NCBI RefSeq assembly: GCF_040802235.1
Contig: NC_133156.1
Coordinates: 118,200,173-118,264,172 of the forward strand
Source: Manis javanica
Taxonomy: Eukaryota; Chordata; Mammalia; Pholidota; Manidae
Length of the DNA stretch: 64,000 bases
Direction: 5' to 3'
The translations under genes were made by a program, and so were the position numbers. Below are positions 46,401 to 58,088 of this stretch, piece after piece. The notes below the pieces were generated by a model that had not been told where the DNA came from, searched no databases, and saw only the letters and a list, made by a program, of their open reading frames with translations. Position 1 is the first letter of the stretch. Each line of letters begins with the position of its first letter.

Positions 46401-46871
46401 TAACCACAGAATCAATACTCATGATACTTTCATAGTCATAAATGTTACATGCACAGAGCTCCAAAAGTTTTAAGTCGCCTGTGTTTATGTTCCCATCTGA
46501 GTCAAACAGGGTGATGCTCTGTCTTACAGCTCTCACACTGTAAACAAGTGTCCTTTTTTTGGTTATCTAATGTTATATTTTCCACATATTTGTGCTTTTT
46601 GGTGGTGATTTTGCTGTTTAAAGTGGCCCTCAAGTACAGTGCCGTCTAGTGTTCCTAAGGACCAGAAGGCTGTGATGTTCTTATGAGTTACAGAACTGTT
46701 GGCCATGAGTTCAGTGTTTATGAATCAGCAATATATATTAAATAAGATGTCTTTAAACAGAAACACACATAAAATTAGGTTATATGTTAAACAGTTTTTG
46801 AAGGAAAAAAGTCCTGTCTTTGTCCCTCCCAAGGTTTTGAAAATAATATGTTTATGTGCATGGTCTCTTGG
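43451..46871. other. Intronic stretch, no gene seen
   Basis: AT-rich intron sequence with only short chance open frames and no recognised young repeat. Confidence 0.4.
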
Positions 46872-46886
46872 TGTTCATATAATTTA

Positions 46887-48059
46887 TTATTATTATTATT
46901 ATTATTTATTAAGGTATCATTGATATACACTCTTATGAAGGTTTCACATGAAAAACAATGTGGTTACTACATCCATCCATATTATGGAGCCCCCCATACT
47001 CCATTGCAGTCACTGTCCATCAGTGTAGTAAGATGCCACAGAGTCAGTACTTGTTTTCTCTCTGCTACACTGTCTTCCTCATGATCCCTCCCACACCATG
47101 TGTACTAATCATAATACCCCTCAATCCCCTTCTCCCTCCCTCCCCCACATTTTCCCTTTGGTAACCACTAGTGCCTTCTTGGAGTTTGTGAATCTGCTGC
47201 TGTTTTGTTCCTTCAGTTTTGCTTTTTTGTTATCCTCCACAAATGAGGGAAATCATTCGGTATTTGTCTTTCTCTACCTGACTTACTTCACTGAGCGTAA
47301 TACCCTCTAGCTCCATCCATGTTGTTGCAAATGGTAGGATTTGTTTCTTATGGCTGAATAGTATTCCATTGTGTATATGTACCACATCTTCTTTATCCAT
47401 TCATCTACTGATGAACACTTAGGTTGCTTTCATATCTTAGCTATTGTAAATAGTGCTGCAATAAACATAGGGGTGCATATGTCTTTTTTGATCTGAGAAC
47501 TTCTTTTCTTTGGGTAAATTCCTAGGAGTAGAATTCCCAGGTCAAATGGTATTTCTATTTTAAGTTTTTGGAGGAACCTCCAAATTGCTTTCCATAATGG
47601 TTGAACTAGTTTATATTCCCACCAGCAGTGTAGGAAGGTTCCCCTTTCTCCACATTCTGGCCAGCATTTGTTGTTCCTAGTCTTTTCGATGTTGGCCATC
47701 CTTACTGGTGTGAGGTGATATCTCATTGTGGTTTTAATTTGCATTTCCCTGATAATTAGCAAGGTGGAGCATCTTTTCATGTGCCTGTTGGCCATCTGAA
47801 TTTCTTCTTTGGAGCAGTGTCTGTTCATATCCTCTGCCCATTTTTTAATCGGGTTATTTGCTTTTTGGGTGTTGAGGCATGTGAGTTCTTTATATATTTT
47901 GGATGTTAACCTCTTGTCAGACATGTCATTTACAAATACATTCTCCCATACTGTAGGATGCCTTTTGTTCTGCTGCTGGTGTCCTTTGCTGTACAGAAGC
48001 TTTTTAGCTTGATGTAGTCCCATTTGTTCATTTTTGGTTTTGTTTCCCCTGCCTGAGGA
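46887..48059 (-). mobile_element. 5'-truncated L1 (about 1.17 kb) with target duplication
   Basis: Flanks TGTTYATATAATTTA at 46872-46886 and 48060-48074 (one mismatch). The left side begins with a (TAT)n tail, then the L1 3' UTR and the ORF2 C-terminal frame 47430-48023. That frame has [13 protein letters not shown], the cysteine-containing end region. It is an older subfamily than the copies at 17 and 37 kb, judging by its different 3' UTR. Confidence 0.85.
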
Positions 48060-48714
48060 TGTTTATATAATTTAAATTGAAAGTTATTGTTTATTTGAAG
48101 TAGAGCTTTTATGTGTGTGTGTGTGCATATATTTTGAAAACTATATTGAGGAGAGAGGAAATGAGAGGCTACTGCTTTGCTTGTGTTTTGTTGTAAGGAT
48201 TTTTCCCCCTTTTATGTAAGACTAAAAATAAAATTTTTTAAATATAGTCCCAATTGTTAAATATGTAGGCTAGTTTCTCAGGGATTAAACAGCCTGAATA
48301 TAATATGTATTTTATGTATAATCTTACATAGTTAAAGAGCATTAAAGTCATTTGAATTTTTGATAGTATAACGATTGCCCATTCTAATAACTAAACCAAC
48401 TGGGAACTAAATTTTGCTCCTTGTAGAGCTGTCAGGTCCTATTAACAGAAAATCTGAGGGGAAGTAGTGTAGACAAGAAAATGTAATATTTATTTCTACT
48501 CTCATTGACTTTTCCTTAAAGGAAATGAATGAGAATGATACCTTAAGTTATACAGCATTCCTCTTAAGGAATGAGGCTCCTTTCCAGTCAGTTTTACATC
48601 AAACATAATGTGTATTACATTTACTCTCCAAAATATGACTTTGCTTCTTCAATAATTATTATCTGTGGCCCATTTCCTTCCAAAAGAGAAATGTAAAGGC
48701 CAAAAGGTAATTTT

Positions 48715-48995
48715 TTCCAGCCTTATTTATAATTGACATATAACATTGTGTAAGTTTAAAGTGAGCAAGGTGATGATTTGATACATTATTTATTGTAAAC
48801 TGGTTATTACAGTAAGATTAGTTAACACATCCATCACTTCATCTAAGTACGTTTTTTTGGTGGTGGTTTAAGATTTACTCTCTAAATAACTTCCAAGTAT
48901 ATAACACAGTATTGTTAGCTGTAGTCACCATGCTATTATACATTAGTGCCTGAGAACTTACTCATCTTATAACTGGAAGTTTATACCAAGGGATA
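48715..48995 (-). mobile_element. Old L1M 3' UTR fragment
   Basis: ATAATTGACATATAACATTGTGTAAGTTTAA, TGATGATTTGATACATT and TAGCTGTAGTCACCATGCTATTA are the reverse complement of a common L1M 3' end. Confidence 0.75.
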
Positions 48996-49117
48996 ATTTT
49001 TAATGCCTAACACTAGAGGATCCACCATTTGAATGAATTTTGCATTAGCATAGTAGAAATCAGTCTTTAAGCATTATGCTGCAGTGAGAAGCAGTGTTCT
49101 AAAGACAGGAGAAAAAT

Positions 49118-49146
49118 GGTGTGTGTGTGTGTGAGAGAGAGAGAGA
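49118..49146. repeat. (GT)n(GA)n microsatellite
   Basis: Seven or so GT units followed by GA units. A second short GT run lies at 48111-48125. Confidence 0.9.
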
Positions 49147-51123
49147 ATGATAGCACATTAAAATAAACTGGAAGAATACATACAATAAAATGTTAACTAT
49201 ATTAAATACAGTTATCACCTTTGAGTGGTGAAATTGAGTGTCTTTAGTTTCTCCTTGTGTGTGTACATGCTTTCCTTTGTTTTCTGAGATTCTTCTCTAT
49301 TTGTACACCCATGAAACGATTTTTTGTATCAAAACCATTATATTAAAACAAATGTCATTTATTCAGGTATAGAATACAGGGTAGACCTGATTCAAGAACA
49401 CTTTGAGTTTTAAAAAAATTGAATACCTAACAGAAGCCAACACTGTGTTTTTAGTTTTTCCATCTTAGGCTGCCTGAATAGATGTGCATGTGCAGGTAAA
49501 GAAGAAAGAGGTCTCGCAGCATCTGCAAATCCTGCCTTTCTTCTCCTCACCTTCCTCTTCTATCCAAAACCTGTGGTTTTTATCCCTGTAAGAGTCCGCC
49601 AGTGAAGCAGACTTTCTCATTCCTTCCTTCATCTCCTTTGCTAACCTGACTACCTGGTGGAAGTTTGTGCATCTTTTTTCTACCATCTTTGTTTTTCAAA
49701 AGTATGTTTTGCTTAAAGGAGGCTGCATTATCTGGAGGGGCTGGAACAGGAAAGACTATAAGAATGTGTATAACCTTGCGAAGTTAGCACATGAATCCAA
49801 GCAGAATGATCTGGTAGGTGATGACCCTACAGAAGCATTCAGTTAATTAATTCTGTGTAGCCAGTGGTATTTTGATAGACCAATTTGAAAAGATACCTTT
49901 AGTGGCTTACTTTGAAGCGCACTAGGCAGTTTCTAAGCTAATATTAACGTGAATTATCTTTAAAAAAACTGTGAGCCTCAGATTTCCATTCAGGGTAACT
50001 AGGAGCTAACAGTTTAGCCCTCCCATGTCTACCACCTGCTGAGCACAGAGCTTGTATGGAGAACTGTGTACCAGCTACTCAGGCCTGTGCAGATCCTGGC
50101 AGAGCCTGACACTGTACAGACATGCTGGAGCACATGGAAAGCAGAATAACGCATGGAGCACTGCAAGAGCATCTCTGAAAGAGGTGGAAGGAAGAGCACA
50201 AACAGCAGCCTGTGAGCCTGCATGTCTCCACTGTTACTTCCCACTTGGGGACTTGGGCTCTAGACAGATGTTTGAGTTTGACAAAAACCTTGATAGAGAA
50301 ATAGTTTTCAGTTAGTGAAGCTCTTAGAGATTTGATTTGTGCTATTAGAATATTGCTGATGCAGGCAGAGGCATGGAGAAACAGAGCATCATAGAAGCAT
50401 ATCCTAAAAACAAGGTGAATAATGGTCACACCATGTTTCAGATCATTGGTAGTTCCTAAAATTCAGGTAGTCTTCCACCCAAAGTTAAGCACAGTGTTCA
50501 AACAGATATTTTTTGGGGACTCAGCAGAGCTCCTGCTAGGGAGGAAGATATTAACGGTGGTTGAGGCTGTAGTTCTGTAGCCATCTGTGCATATTCAGCT
50601 GTGGTTTGCCTGGAAACAGACTGCCAGCCTTTGTGGGTGAATCTTAGCTTGGAGTTATATAGAACCGGCTACTATGAAACAAGAGTCACGGCTATAACCA
50701 ACATGGCACTCAGGCAGGCTTTGTAAAGCGCACTACCCCTGTGTCCACTTCACCCCTGCTGCTGGTCATGGAGTTGGCTTTGTGGCAAAGATCCTAAGGT
50801 GCTAGGATGGTGTAAGACCATGGAAATGGTATTGCCTACTGGGATTATTTACTATTGAAAAGAGAGAGAATGTACTTTTTATTCAACTTTGTGTTTTCTA
50901 CCAAAGTCTGCCTTTCTTTCATTAGTTCTCTGCTCTGTGCTTAAATAATAATCTGTGCAGATCATCCCTCATTTTGGTTGTTATATTTTGTTTGGATCTT
51001 TACATATTAGGAAATGATGTGCAACAACACATACAGCAGAAAGGAAAGGTTTGGAAACAGGTAATAGGAAGTGATTCAAGGGATGATAGCACATGATAGG
51101 GTTTCATATACTTTGAAAGATAC

Positions 51124-51242
51124 CAGCAGTTCATAACCTTGGTTTTTATTAGCATTACCTGGGGATCCTTTAAAACCTTCATGTGCCTGATCCCTACTCT
51201 GAGAATTTGTTTTAATTGATCTGAGCAGGTACCAGGGTGTAA
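51124..51242 (+). mobile_element. MER5A-like hAT element
   Basis: CAGCAGTTCATAACCTTGG, ATTAGCATTACCTGGGGATCC and GAATTTGTTTTAATTGATCTG match the MER5A order; non-coding DNA transposon relic. Confidence 0.7.
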
Positions 51243-51256
51243 CCAGGAATGAAACT

Positions 51257-51301
51257 TGGTGCATTATGTATTTTCTGACCTGGTGCATTATGTATTTTCT
51301 G
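51257..51301 (+). repeat. 24-bp tandem duplication
   Basis: TGGTGCATTATGTATTTTCTG occurs at 51257 and again at 51281, a period of 24 bases, with identical text in both copies. Confidence 0.9.
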
Positions 51302-52243
51302 TTTAGCTCTAGAAATCAAAGCTAGTAGCATTGAGGGAAGAGTACAGGATAGGAAGTTTCAGCTTATTATAACAATGTTCTGGTAACTAGAACTTTCTCC
51401 TCCTGGAAATATTGAAGAATATATGAGTTAACTACTTGTGAAGGATGCTGTGAAAATGACGGCTTTGGATAACATATAGAACTTAATGGTGCCTTGATTT
51501 TACTTGGAAGACAGAGTGCTGCAGTGCTTTTTTGGCATGGAGTGTGCTAAGATCAGTTTGGGTAAGATTGAGTTTGAGGTGTCTGTGGGACATCTAGATG
51601 GAGATGTTAGTTGTCTGTATGGCTCTGGAGCTCAAAAGAGACTTGACTGGGAGGACATCATTGAAAAGTGGTAGTGGCAGTCACCATCTCTGCAGTGTTT
51701 TTCATTCATTTGACCCATTTCTTATAAGCTTACCATGTATTAATACTGATGAATAAGACAATTCCTGAGCTTATGAAATTCACAGACAAAGCAACTTGTA
51801 ACTGTAGAATCTTTACAAAATTACAAAGCAGCTTCTTAAATTGTTAACAGTGTCAGCTGGATTGCTTCAGTAGAGCCCAGGATTGCAACTGGATTACGTA
51901 AACTCCTCAGTAAAGTCCTTTGTAATACATCTAACATGAATGACAACATATGCAGACATTGAGGTTGATGAAAAAAATGTTGGTGATTTCTCAGCTCAGA
52001 AAATAAAATGTTGGCAAAAAGGTTTCCAAGGTCTCTTTTATTTATATATTGCCTTTTTCTCTTTGGCTGTTCTTTTCCTTATCTCTTAATTTTTCCTGTT
52101 GTCATAATATTATTATTATCAGTTCTTGAATAGAAATATCTTAGTAAACAATTATTCTTTAGTATCTTATTTTAAAATGCAGTCATGTACTCTCAAAAGA
52201 ATTTACTGAAAATATGACATTAATGTAACTTTAATAACCACAG

Positions 52244-52325
52244 ATACCAAGAGGCAATTCAGAAGTGGGATGAAGCACTGCAGTTAACCCCAGATGATGC
52301 TACCTTGTATGAGATGAAATCACAG
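52244..52325 (+). CDS. TTC33: TTC33 coding exon 2: residues 74-101
   Basis: Acceptor ACCACAG ends at 52243 and the donor is CACAG|GTAATG (GT at 52326-52327). The first base completes the arginine codon started in the previous exon, and the 27 codons after it read YQEAIQKWDEALQLTPDD then ATLYEMKSQ. This is the end of the first TPR helix pair, with the typical alternation of a small residue and an aromatic/hydrophobic one, and the exon ends in phase 0. At 82 bp it is too short to show as a long frame of its own. Confidence 0.95.
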
Positions 52326-53079
52326 GTAATGTTTATGAAGAATTTCACTTTCATTATGGAATTGTACTATGTTTATGTTTGTTTGGTGAGCAGTGATAAA
52401 GGGAAATAACATTTCCTTCTATTTTCTTTTTCAAGTATAATTTGGGAGAAAGATATGTCACCATATTATTTATGGCTCTGCCTTATGCATAACATTAGAA
52501 ATTCAATTACTGTCATAAAACTGTTATTTCAACCTAACTATGTAAATATAGGTAGATGATTAGCTTTTAAAAAGTTACTGATAATTTCTTAAATAAATGA
52601 AATGAGTGTGCTCTCCTTGGAAATTAATTGTAATGGACTTAGCAATGACTTAGTTTCTTCAGAATGAGGAAGGACTGGATTCTGGATGATATGTTTCTGA
52701 AAATGGCCTAGTCCTTAGCAAGAGGTCAGAATAGACTCAGTTTATTAATAGTTTAAAAAAGTTGTATACTTTAAAACATACTTCTGATATTTGTAGGCAA
52801 GTCTATAAAGAAAACTTCTGAGCATTTGGATTAGGTTATCCAAAGGACTTTTAAAATCTCTAATGGAACATTTAACATATTTTTGGCAGGGAATACTTGT
52901 AGTTTAGTCTTCATCTCTGCATACCTAATACATACGTTCCAGATGAACCATCTAACACATAGAGCACATTCTTTATCAGTTTTGACTTTTATTTATTCAG
53001 GACAAACCCAAATAAATTATTTCCACTGAATAAAGTGCTTCATTTGGTTAATTCTTTAATTTTCAATCTTGATTATGTA

Positions 53080-53816
53080 CAGGCATACCTTGGAGATATT
53101 GTGGTTCAGTTTCAGAACACCATAATAAAGCAAATACTGCAAAAGAGTGAGTTAAATCAATTTATTGGTTTCCCAGTGCATAAAAATTATGCTTACTGAT
53201 GCGTGATCAAAACCGAAAGTTTCTGTGATATGACTGCCCTTGCACCGTTCACCATGTAAGAACTTATTCACTATGTAAGACCTCGTTCACCATGTAAGAA
53301 CTTGTTTGTTATGCTTCAGAAGATTGGAGACTGTTGAGATATAGGCTTGGGGTTGATTAATGACTGTGCATTGAGTCCCCTATACAGAATTTTACTGTTG
53401 TTAACAACCATTTGATCAATAAATATGAGAGATGCCCTCTCAAAAAAAAAAAAAGTCATGCTTACACTATACTGTAGTCTGTTAGTCTGTTAAACATGCA
53501 ATAGCGTTGTGTTTAAAAAATCAATGTATATATCTTAATTTAAAAAATATTGCTTAAAAATGCCTACCATCATCTGAGATTTCAGTGAGTCATAATCACT
53601 AGTCACAGATCACCATAACATTTAATAATAATGAAAAAGTTTGACATATTGCAAGAATTACCAAAATGTGACACAGAGACATGAAGGGAACAAATATTCT
53701 TTGAAAAATGGCACCAATAGACTTGCTTGACAGATGGTTGCCATAAACCTTCAGTTTGTAAAATTCATGTCTGCAAAGTACAGTAAAGCGTATCACAGTA
53801 AAACAAGGTATGCCTG
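53080..53816 (-). mobile_element. Tigger1-like element, internally deleted and interrupted
   Basis: CAGGCATACCTTGGAGATATTGTG at 53080 and AAACAAGGTATGCCTG at 53816 are inverted ends flanked by TA (53078-53079 and 53817-53818). The middle is Tigger1 terminal text (GGTTTCCCAGTGCATAAAA; ACCATCATCTGAG; AATGTGACACAGAGACATGAAG). It has no transposase. A retroposed LTR fragment sits inside at 53197-53454. Confidence 0.85.
53197..53454 (+). mobile_element. Retroposed ERV LTR (U3-R) fragment with poly(A)
   Basis: Ends AATAAATATGAGAGATGCCCTCTC followed by 13 A residues, the same end as the element at 9433-9755. Short flanks TYATGCTTAC (…53196 and …53466) are a target duplication inside Tigger. It is 5'-truncated within U3 and keeps the three 19-bp tandem units at 53248-53304. 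Confidence 0.8.
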
Positions 53817-54458
53817 TATATTAAGGGCTGAATTTGTGGTAAACTATGTGAAATGAGTTGTTTAATTTGGAACCTGATAATGTGGTTGTGTCACCAATCT
53901 TGTAAAATGTGAATGGTCCCAAAGATTATAGACAAAATCCAGTCTTTTCCCGTAGATTCATATGGAAGGTTCTGGAACTCTCTGATTTCTCTGTTTTTTT
54001 GTTTTTTTTTCTGGTTTAAAGAACCTAGTTGTGGGGAGGCCTGTGGAGTGTTTGTTTAAATGATTTTTATAGCAGGAAGATGTTGGACATCTTAAAATAA
54101 ATATAGTTTAACAGCAAGACCTAGGGTCCCCTGAAAAAAGAAGTGGAGTTGAGAGTTCAAATGGCTCTGAGCCACGAGCACTACAATATGACCACTGGTT
54201 TTGACCAGCTGGACAATAGGGCTCAGTAATTGGAAGGGAATAGTTTTTATTTTTATAGTTATTTCAGGGATAGGAAGAATATTAATTCCTGACCCTGAAT
54301 GGTAGAGGAAGGGTTCAAAACCACTGAAATGTTGTATTTACCACACTAAAAAAAATATTTTTTAAAATGAAAAGGTTTGTTTACATGTAGTTATCCATTA
54401 GTAGTTTGCAGGTTTATGAATATTACTGACAGGTTTTGTTTCTTCTCTTTGGTTCTAG

Positions 54459-54590
54459 GTGCTAATGTCTCTTCATGAAATGTTCCCAGCAGTACATGCA
54501 GCAGAAATGGCTGTCCAGAGAAATCCACATTCATGGGAGTCTTGGCAAACTTTGGGACGTGCTCAGCTTGGATTAGGAGAGATAGTCCTG
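54459..54590 (+). CDS. TTC33: TTC33 coding exon 3: residues 102-145
   Basis: Acceptor TTCTAG ends at 54458; donor CCTG|GTAAAG starts at 54591. The exon is 132 bp, exactly 44 codons, so phase 0 at both sides. It encodes the second and part of the third TPR (VLMSLHEMFPAVHAAEMAV and SWESWQTLGRAQLGLGE), with the usual pattern of A/G, aromatic and bulky residues. A minus-strand frame across it (54391-54687) is a shadow. Confidence 0.95.
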
Positions 54591-55029
54591 GTAAAGAAGT
54601 CAGATTATTATAATGACGAAATTTTATTTTGACATGTTTTTGATCAGCTGGACTGAAAAATAATAGCCATTTATCAAATCTATGCAAAAAATAAGTAGCA
54701 AATTACCTCTTAAAGATATTAATCCATAAACACAAATCTAAGTCATTACCAAACATTATAAACAATTATGTGAGGGTCAGAATATTTTTCAGGTATTTGA
54801 CATCATGAAGATTTAAAAAAATTAACATAGAACATTGGCATTTGGTTAGCCTTATTAAATAAAAATTAAGCTACTTTTAGGTTAGTTCTTTATAACATTA
54901 AATTTATCACATTATAAAGTAGTATCAGTATCATTGTGGAGATGAAACCAACTAATAGATTATTATGTAGGGGAAGGAAGAAAGTAGAATATGGGGCAGT
55001 AAGAATGATAGATAAATTTATTTATTTAT

Positions 55030-55385
55030 TTTACTTAAAAAAATTGAAGTATCATTGGTATAAGTCTTATATTTGTTTCAAGTATACAATACAGCAGTTC
55101 AACAGTTACCCCTATTATTAAATCCTGACCCCCACTAGTGTAGTTACTATCTGTCAACACAGGAAGACGATACAGAATCATTCACTATATATTCTCAGTG
55201 CTGTACTACTGTTCCCATGACTGACTTATATTATGATTGAGTGAGAATTTTTGTGCCATTTTATCCCCTTCACCTTCCCCAACCCCTCCCTCATGGTAAC
55301 TACCAGTCAATTCTCTGTGTCTTTGAGTCTACTGTTGTTTTATTCATTTTGTTTATTTTGTTTTTATATTCCACAAGTGAAAAAT
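55030..55385 (-). mobile_element. Old L1M 3' UTR fragment
   Basis: AAAATTGAAGTATCATTGGTATAAG, TACAGCAGTTCAACAGTTACCC and GGTAACTACCAGTCAATTCTCTG match the reverse complement of an ancient L1 3' UTR. Confidence 0.65.
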
Positions 55386-56619
55386 GATGACAAATATTTA
55401 GACTGCGAAGTTGCTAGGCTTAGTGAGGGGAAAATGGGGGAAGGGCAGAGGCTTATGAAAATGAAATAGTCATTGTGTAAAGTTTACTATAACTTGGTAC
55501 TTTATGCATTTCTCAACTTGGCTGGACTATACCTTGTAAGTTGCAGAGGCTAAAAAGGTAAGAGTTAACTGTTAGAATTATTAAGTAAATTAAGGTGTTT
55601 TTTTTTGTGTGTGGCTTTATTGACCTTTTACAGTTAAAAATGAATAAAAATTTAACTTTCTTTGAAGGCTAATAAAATTACTGGTAAACCCTTAATTTAA
55701 CATTACTAACAATGGCATTAGTAAGTTGTTCTTATAAATATTTACAAAAAAAGGTGCTTGTCAAATTCTCAGAAGTAAGGAATTTTGGTGAGAAAATGAG
55801 TGGTAACTTAAAAGTGATAATCAGAAATTCACAAATTTTCACAGATACGAAGAGAGATTTGTAGCACTGGAAATCACAGTGACTCTAGTAATCATATTAG
55901 AGTGGGCAAAAAGAAATTCAAGGTATTTCATTTTCTAACAGATCACCAGGAAAGCAACAAAAACTTAATCATACAATACTTTTTTACCTTTTCTCCTTTA
56001 TTAAAACTTACAAATCACTGTCTCTTTACCTTTGAGTGTCTATGGTATTGGAAAAAGTAGAACATAATATTTGACAAGATTTTTCTATAAAGAAAGAAAA
56101 TATACTGCAGGTGAGACAAGAGAGATACTTTGAATCAACCAATAAAAATAAAATTATTTAATATTTAAAGGTTTTTGAATAAGAAAACCAGTTCAGCTGT
56201 TTTTCTTCTGTTGACATGGTTCTGTCCATTAATATTGTGAAATTCTTAGAGGAATTAAAAGCTTTATTTCTTTAATTTTGTAATGTAAATTTTAGGGCTC
56301 TACTTGTAAAAACCTAAATTTCTAATTTTTATGTATATGGTTTTTTTGAAAGATTGAAATGGTTAAATAATAACTTTATTCAAAATGTCATAATGAATGG
56401 ATACTGTCAAAAATCTATTGAAAGCAAGCTAAAATTTCTATCAACTAGCAATTCTTACTGTATACACATTTGGAGAAAAACATAAGAAAATACATAGGTA
56501 AATAGAACAGGTAGTAAATTAAAAGTCAGTGGTTGGGTATGGCTCTATGAATATTTAGATTTTTATGCAGAGTTGGATGTGTATGTTGGACAGTGATCCG
56601 CAACTAAGTTTGTTCTTCA

Positions 56620-57310
56620 TTTTCTTAATTCTTTGATGTGTTAAGTTATTTTTTTTACCTTGAAATCTTGCTTCTTTTTTTAATAAGGCATTTATCACTA
56701 TGAACTTCCCTCTTGATTCTGCTGCTGCTTTTGCTGCATCCCATGGTTTAGTATGTTGTATTTTCATTTTCATTTATCTCAAGATATTTTCTAATTTTCC
56801 TTCTGATTTCTTCTTTGACTCATTGATTATTCAAGAGTATATTGTTTGATTTCCACATATTTGTGAATTTTCCATTTTCCTTCTGCTATTGATTTCTAGT
56901 TTTATTCCACCCTAGTCAGAAAGATACCTGGTATGATTTCAGTCTTCTTAAATTTGTTAAGATTGCTTTGTGACCCAACATGAGATCTATCCACCTAACA
57001 TGTGGTTATCCTGGAAAATGGTCTATGTGTGCTTGAGAACAGTTTTATTCTGCTGCTGTTGGGTGGGTGAAATGTTCTGTGTATATCTGCTAGGACCTGA
57101 TCTATAGTGTTCAAGTCCTGTTTCCTTATTGCTGTTCTTTTTGGATGTTCTATCCACTATTGAAAGTAGTGTATTGAAGTCTGCTACTGTTAGTTTATTG
57201 CCGTCTATTTCTCCCTTCAGTTCTGTTTATATATTAGTATTCTGATGCATATATAATTGTTATATCTTTCTAGGGAAGTTATCCTTTTATCATTATATAA
57301 TGTTTTTCTT
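56620..57310 (-). mobile_element. Old L1M ORF2 5'-half fragment
   Basis: Reverse-complement ORF2 text, for example CTCATTGATTATTCAAGAGTATATTG, AGTTTTATTCCACCCTAGTCAG and GAAAATGGTCTATGTGTGCTTGAGAA. It corresponds to the endonuclease-RT region seen at 20.5-21.0 kb in the young L1. Heavily decayed. Confidence 0.7.
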
Positions 57311-57734
57311 TGTCTCTTGTGACACTTGGTACATGTTAGTATATTAAGATTTGAGCTCTTGGCTTTGAAGGTGTGTATTTCTGGTACCTTCCCCAATATC
57401 ATTTAGCCCAGGAATCCCCAGATTCATATATTTGCTGGTCTGAAGAAGCTGAACAAATGCATTTGCTTGACTTGAGCACCTCTATTTTAATGTACTTTTA
57501 GTCTTCATCAGCAATTTGTCAGTCACTTTCTCATACATCTTTAACTTAATCATGATTATGGTGAAACATAATCATCATCCAGTGTTAGGGCACAGTCCTA
57601 GCCACACTCTCGCATTCTAATATGTTTTTTAAAAAGATACACACATATACACAGAGATATTGTGGATTATATTAAATACACTCACTTTTTATAAAACAAA
57701 GCAAACAAAAAATTCTGACCCTTTTTTTCTCTAG

Positions 57735-58088
57735 GCAATTCGAAGTTTTCAAGTAGCCCTTCACATCTATCCAATGAACCCTGAAATATGGAAAGAAGAC
57801 CTTTGTTGGGCAAGAACACTCCAGGAGCAGCAGAGGGTAGCACAGAGTATTAGACCATGTGAAGTACCCGCAGAAGTAACACATTTCTCACCGAAGTCAA
57901 TTCCTGACTATGACTTTGAAAGTGATGAGATTGTTGCTGTTTGTGCCGCTATTGCTGAAAAACAGAAGACAGTTTCAGCAAATAAAACCATGGTTATTGT
58001 GTCGGCTTCTGGGGCTGTAGAGACTGTTACTGAGAAAGAAGATGGTGCTTCATCACCAGATGGCTCTGTTTTTATCAAAGCCCGATGA
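57735..58088 (+). CDS. TTC33: TTC33 last coding exon: residues 146-262 and stop
   Basis: Acceptor with a long pyrimidine tract, TTTTTTTCTCTAG, ends at 57734. The exon completes the third TPR (AIRSFQVALHIYPMNPEIWKEDL), then a basic/charged linker. The conserved C-terminal tail follows with HFSPKSIPDYDFESDE, AAIAEKQKTVSANK and a VVSASG-like MVIVSASGAVETVTEK, ending ...SVFIKAR-TGA. With the other exons the total is 789 bp including the stop, 262 residues, the family length. I see no lesion. The start at the ATG inside this exon (57774) that an open-frame scan would choose is not the real one. Confidence 0.95.
   Translation, partial: AIRSFQVALHIYPMNPEIWKEDLCWARTLQEQQRVAQSIRPCEVPAEVTHFSPKSIPDYDFESDEIVAVCAAIAEKQKTVSANKTMVIVSASGAVETVTEKEDGASSPDGSVFIKAR

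Larger units (their letters stand above)
7649..52243 (+). other. TTC33: Second intron of TTC33, 44.6 kb, expanded by transposons
   Basis: Bounded by GTATGT at 7649 and ACCACAG ending at 52243; the phase is conserved (the intron splits an arginine codon after its second base). About 24 kb of it consists of relatively young L1 and ERV insertions described separately, most of them antisense to TTC33. No other cellular gene is visible inside. Confidence 0.85.
49147..52243. other. End of intron 2, largely unannotated
   Basis: Apart from a MER5A-like element and a 24-bp tandem duplication near 51.2 kb I see no gene or clear repeat. Confidence 0.4.

Noticed and set aside
57774..58088. Separate 104-codon gene starting at an internal methionine
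   Set aside because: It is the 3' part of the last TTC33 exon; the reading frame enters from the acceptor at 57735.
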